IMG/VR virus record: IMGVR_UViG_3300046804_002325
Coordinates: 112,979 to 176,978 of that record
Strand: one strand, 5' to 3'
DNA length: 64,000 bases
DNA from: a virus
Part shown: positions 62,555 through 64,000 of the stretch, piece by piece
How positions within the stretch are numbered: position 1 is the first letter of the stretch
How the letters are laid out: every line of letters begins with the position of its first letter
Translations under genes and position numbers: made by a program
The notes under the pieces: generated by a model
Told to the model about the DNA's origin: nothing
The model's database searches: none
Seen by the model: only the letters and a program-made list of their open reading frames with translations

Positions 62555-64000
62555 TTAGCCAATGTATGCCACAGACCAACTATCATTGGAGTCAAAAGTA
62601 ACTGTACCACTTGTAACAACCAGTTTAAGTGTATCGCCTACTGCCAACTTGGCAATACCGGCACCACCCATGTGATAAGCTGTTGAATTACCTGCCCATT
62701 CTAGATACACTTGTGTGGTGGTGGTTCCACCACTTGTCTTTTGTACTTGAATGGCTGCTATGCTAGCGGAACCAGAAAATCTTGCAACAAGACCAATTTG
62801 ATATAGACCAGCAACGGGTGCAGTGAATATACCAGTAGAAGTGTTTAAGTAACTTCCTTGATTGTAGTCAACTGTAAAGTTACTGCTTGTTAGTGTGTTT
62901 GTTGCAGTGATGTTAGTTGTTCCACCACCGACAACACGGAATGCTGGACGATTGGGTGAATAACCTGAACTGATACCATTAATTGTTACGTTACCACCAA
63001 AGGTTGTATCACCGTTGTCTTGTATTAATAACAACGATGATGTGTATGCACTGTTAATAATTTCTAAAGCACCCAAATTATTCATACGAATAGTTTTATT
63101 TGTATTGGTTGCTCCACCAGAACTGTTTGTAAACTTCAAAACATCGGCGTAACCAGTACCACCAATTGTGTTGGCCGCTCTTACTGTTAATGCTGTACCT
63201 ACTGCACTTGCAGGTGTGTATGCAACGTTTAATGTACCAGTAATTGAACCACCTGATGTGGTGATTGCTGTGTTTGCTTTATCAAATGCTGCCTGTGCAA
63301 TTGGTGATTCTGAAACTGCTGTTGTTGGTCCTAATTCAACCCATACTGGAGTTGTACCACTAAGGTTCTCATACTTTATACCTGTATCACTATTGATCCA
63401 CGAGTCTCTTACATTGGCTGTAGATGGTGCCGTATTCTGATAGAAAACAAATGTCTTAGAATTGGCAGTTGAGAATGAAGAATTGGATTGTATAAATGCA
63501 CCGTTGGCATATACACCGGCAGAAGTTGCTTTGCCGTCTGCTGTTGCTGCATTGGTGGTTGCTGTATTGGCTTGTATAAAGGCGCCGTTGGAATATACAC
63601 CGGCAGAAGTTGCTTTGCCGTCTGCTGTTGCTGCATTGGTGGTTGCTGTATTTGCCTGCAAGAATGCTGAATTGGCATATGAACTGGCTGCCAATGCATT
63701 TGTTGTAACAGTATTAGCCTGTGTATATGCTGAGTTAGCATAACTTCCAGCAGTTACTGCTTTACCGTCAGCAGTCGCAGCGTTAGTAGTTGCTGTGTTG
63801 GCCTGAGTATAAGCAGAGTTGGCATATGAACCAGCAGTTACTGCCTTACCGTCAGCAGTCGCAGCGTTAGTAGTTGCTGTGTTGGCCTGCAAGAACGCTG
63901 AGTTGGCATAAGAACTGGCGGCCAACGCATTGGTTGTGGCTGTATTTGCTTGAGTGTATGCAGAATTGGCATATGAACCAGCAGTTACTGCTTTACCGTC
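62555..64000 (-). CDS. Tail fibre with C1q-like tip (runs off window)
   Basis: The frame is open to the end of the window, so the N-terminus is missing; at least 481 residues are visible. The visible part starts inside the same ANSAYTQANTATTNA repeat found in the previous gene. After the FVFYQNTAPSTANVRDSWIN connector and a globular beta segment, the C-terminal 130 residues form a C1q/TNF-like domain: NFTVDYNQGSYLNTSTGIFTAPVAGLYQIGLVARF and KLVVTSGTVTFDSNDSWSVAYIG. C1q domains in phage fibres bind receptors. It is separated from the 887-residue fibre by 34 bases. Confidence 0.9.
   Translation of the reverse strand, partial: DGKAVTAGSYANSAYTQANTATTNALAASSYANSAFLQANTATTNAATADGKAVTAGSYANSAYTQANTATTNAATADGKAVTAGSYANSAYTQANTVTTNALAASSYANSAFLQANTATTNAATADGKATSAGVYSNGAFIQANTATTNAATADGKATSAGVYANGAFIQSNSSFSTANSKTFVFYQNTAPSTANVRDSWINSDTGIKYENLSGTTPVWVELGPTTAVSESPIAQAAFDKANTAITTSGGSITGTLNVAYTPASAVGTALTVRAANTIGGTGYADVLKFTNSSGGATNTNKTIRMNNLGALEIINSAYTSSLLLIQDNGDTTFGGNVTINGISSGYSPNRPAFRVVGGGTTNITATNTLTSSNFTVDYNQGSYLNTSTGIFTAPVAGLYQIGLVARFSGSASIAAIQVQKTSGGTTTTQVYLEWAGNSTAYHMGGAGIAKLAVGDTLKLVVTSGTVTFDSNDSWSVAYIG
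63460..64000. repeat. DNA-level repeats in second fibre gene
   Basis: Units encoding ANSAFLQANTATTNAATADG-type repeats; several adjoining units are nearly identical in DNA (for example around 63503-63575 and 63579-63652), which suggests recent expansion. Continues beyond the window. Confidence 0.85.

Noticed and set aside
60182-64000. Diversity-generating retroelement
   Set aside because: The fibre repeats vary mostly at silent positions, no reverse transcriptase or template repeat is in the window and A-biased variation is not evident.

Overview
The window is part of a T4-like myovirus genome (dsDNA tailed phage). It carries most of the T4 core set in T4-like blocks: replication and recombination (gp41 start, UvsX, gp43, RegA, gp62, gp44, gp45, gp46, gp47, gp55, UvsW, UvsY) and virion morphogenesis (gp13-gp23). 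Copies of the T4 late promoter TATAAATA precede late genes. The genome is AT-rich and nearly all genes lie on the minus strand. The tRNA-operon leaders carry a boxA-like element (GTTCTTTAAAAATTTG) that resembles rRNA leaders of Burkholderiales, so a betaproteobacterial, perhaps freshwater, host is my guess; it is not proven.

Layout. 1-5.7 kb: gp41 (partial), a gp40-position gene, UvsX, a membrane/coiled-coil protein, DNA polymerase and a small LSm-like protein. 5.8-7.3 kb: the only plus-strand cassette, two membrane proteins and an exported PBP5/7-type DD-peptidase, plausibly for lysis or cell-wall processing. 7.3-7.8 kb: GroES-like co-chaperonin. 7.8-11.8 kb: a tRNA array of 29 genes or tRNA-like genes (a 30th lies at 13.8 kb) with anticodons for all 20 amino acids, all with encoded CCA. 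Several are structurally odd. Blocks of about 50-210 nt that are not tRNAs but fold strongly are interspersed, recalling T4 stable RNAs C and D. Host-type promoters with boxA-like leaders drive this region, and a stand-alone small RNA gene candidate lies just upstream. 12.2-14.9 kb: SprT-like metalloprotein, dCMP deaminase, a split rubredoxin/rubrerythrin pair and Hsp20 behind a structured 5' leader. 14.9-28.6 kb: the RegA to UvsY replication/transcription block, with accessory genes (dNMP kinase, glycosyltransferase, HTH protein, DUF4338/DruA-like protein, peptide deformylase, endonuclease VII-like HNH). 28.6-42.7 kb: capsid, tail and packaging genes.

42.7-47.6 kb: an accessory operon of overlapping genes: DUF2061 membrane protein, APS-kinase-like/nucleotidyltransferase fusion, a cupin-like/APS-kinase-like fusion, a PAPS-type sulfotransferase, a YkgJ-type cysteine-cluster protein, a TPR/GT9-like glycosyltransferase and a methyltransferase. 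Together these suggest a phage-encoded sulfation and glycan-modification module. 47.6-64 kb: a large adhesin region with three seven-repeat RCC1 propellers, a DUF4376 fibre-associated protein, an S74 self-chaperoning fibre, a 2216-residue IPT/Ig-like/eight-LamG protein, and two fibres with ANSAYxQANTA repeats, the last running off the window.

The most noteworthy features are (1) the complete tRNA set with aberrant tRNAs and interleaved structured RNAs, (2) the sulfation module, (3) boxA-like leaders on phage tRNA promoters, and (4) the DruA-like protein carried by a phage. All domain calls come from reading motifs; no searches or folding programs were run.
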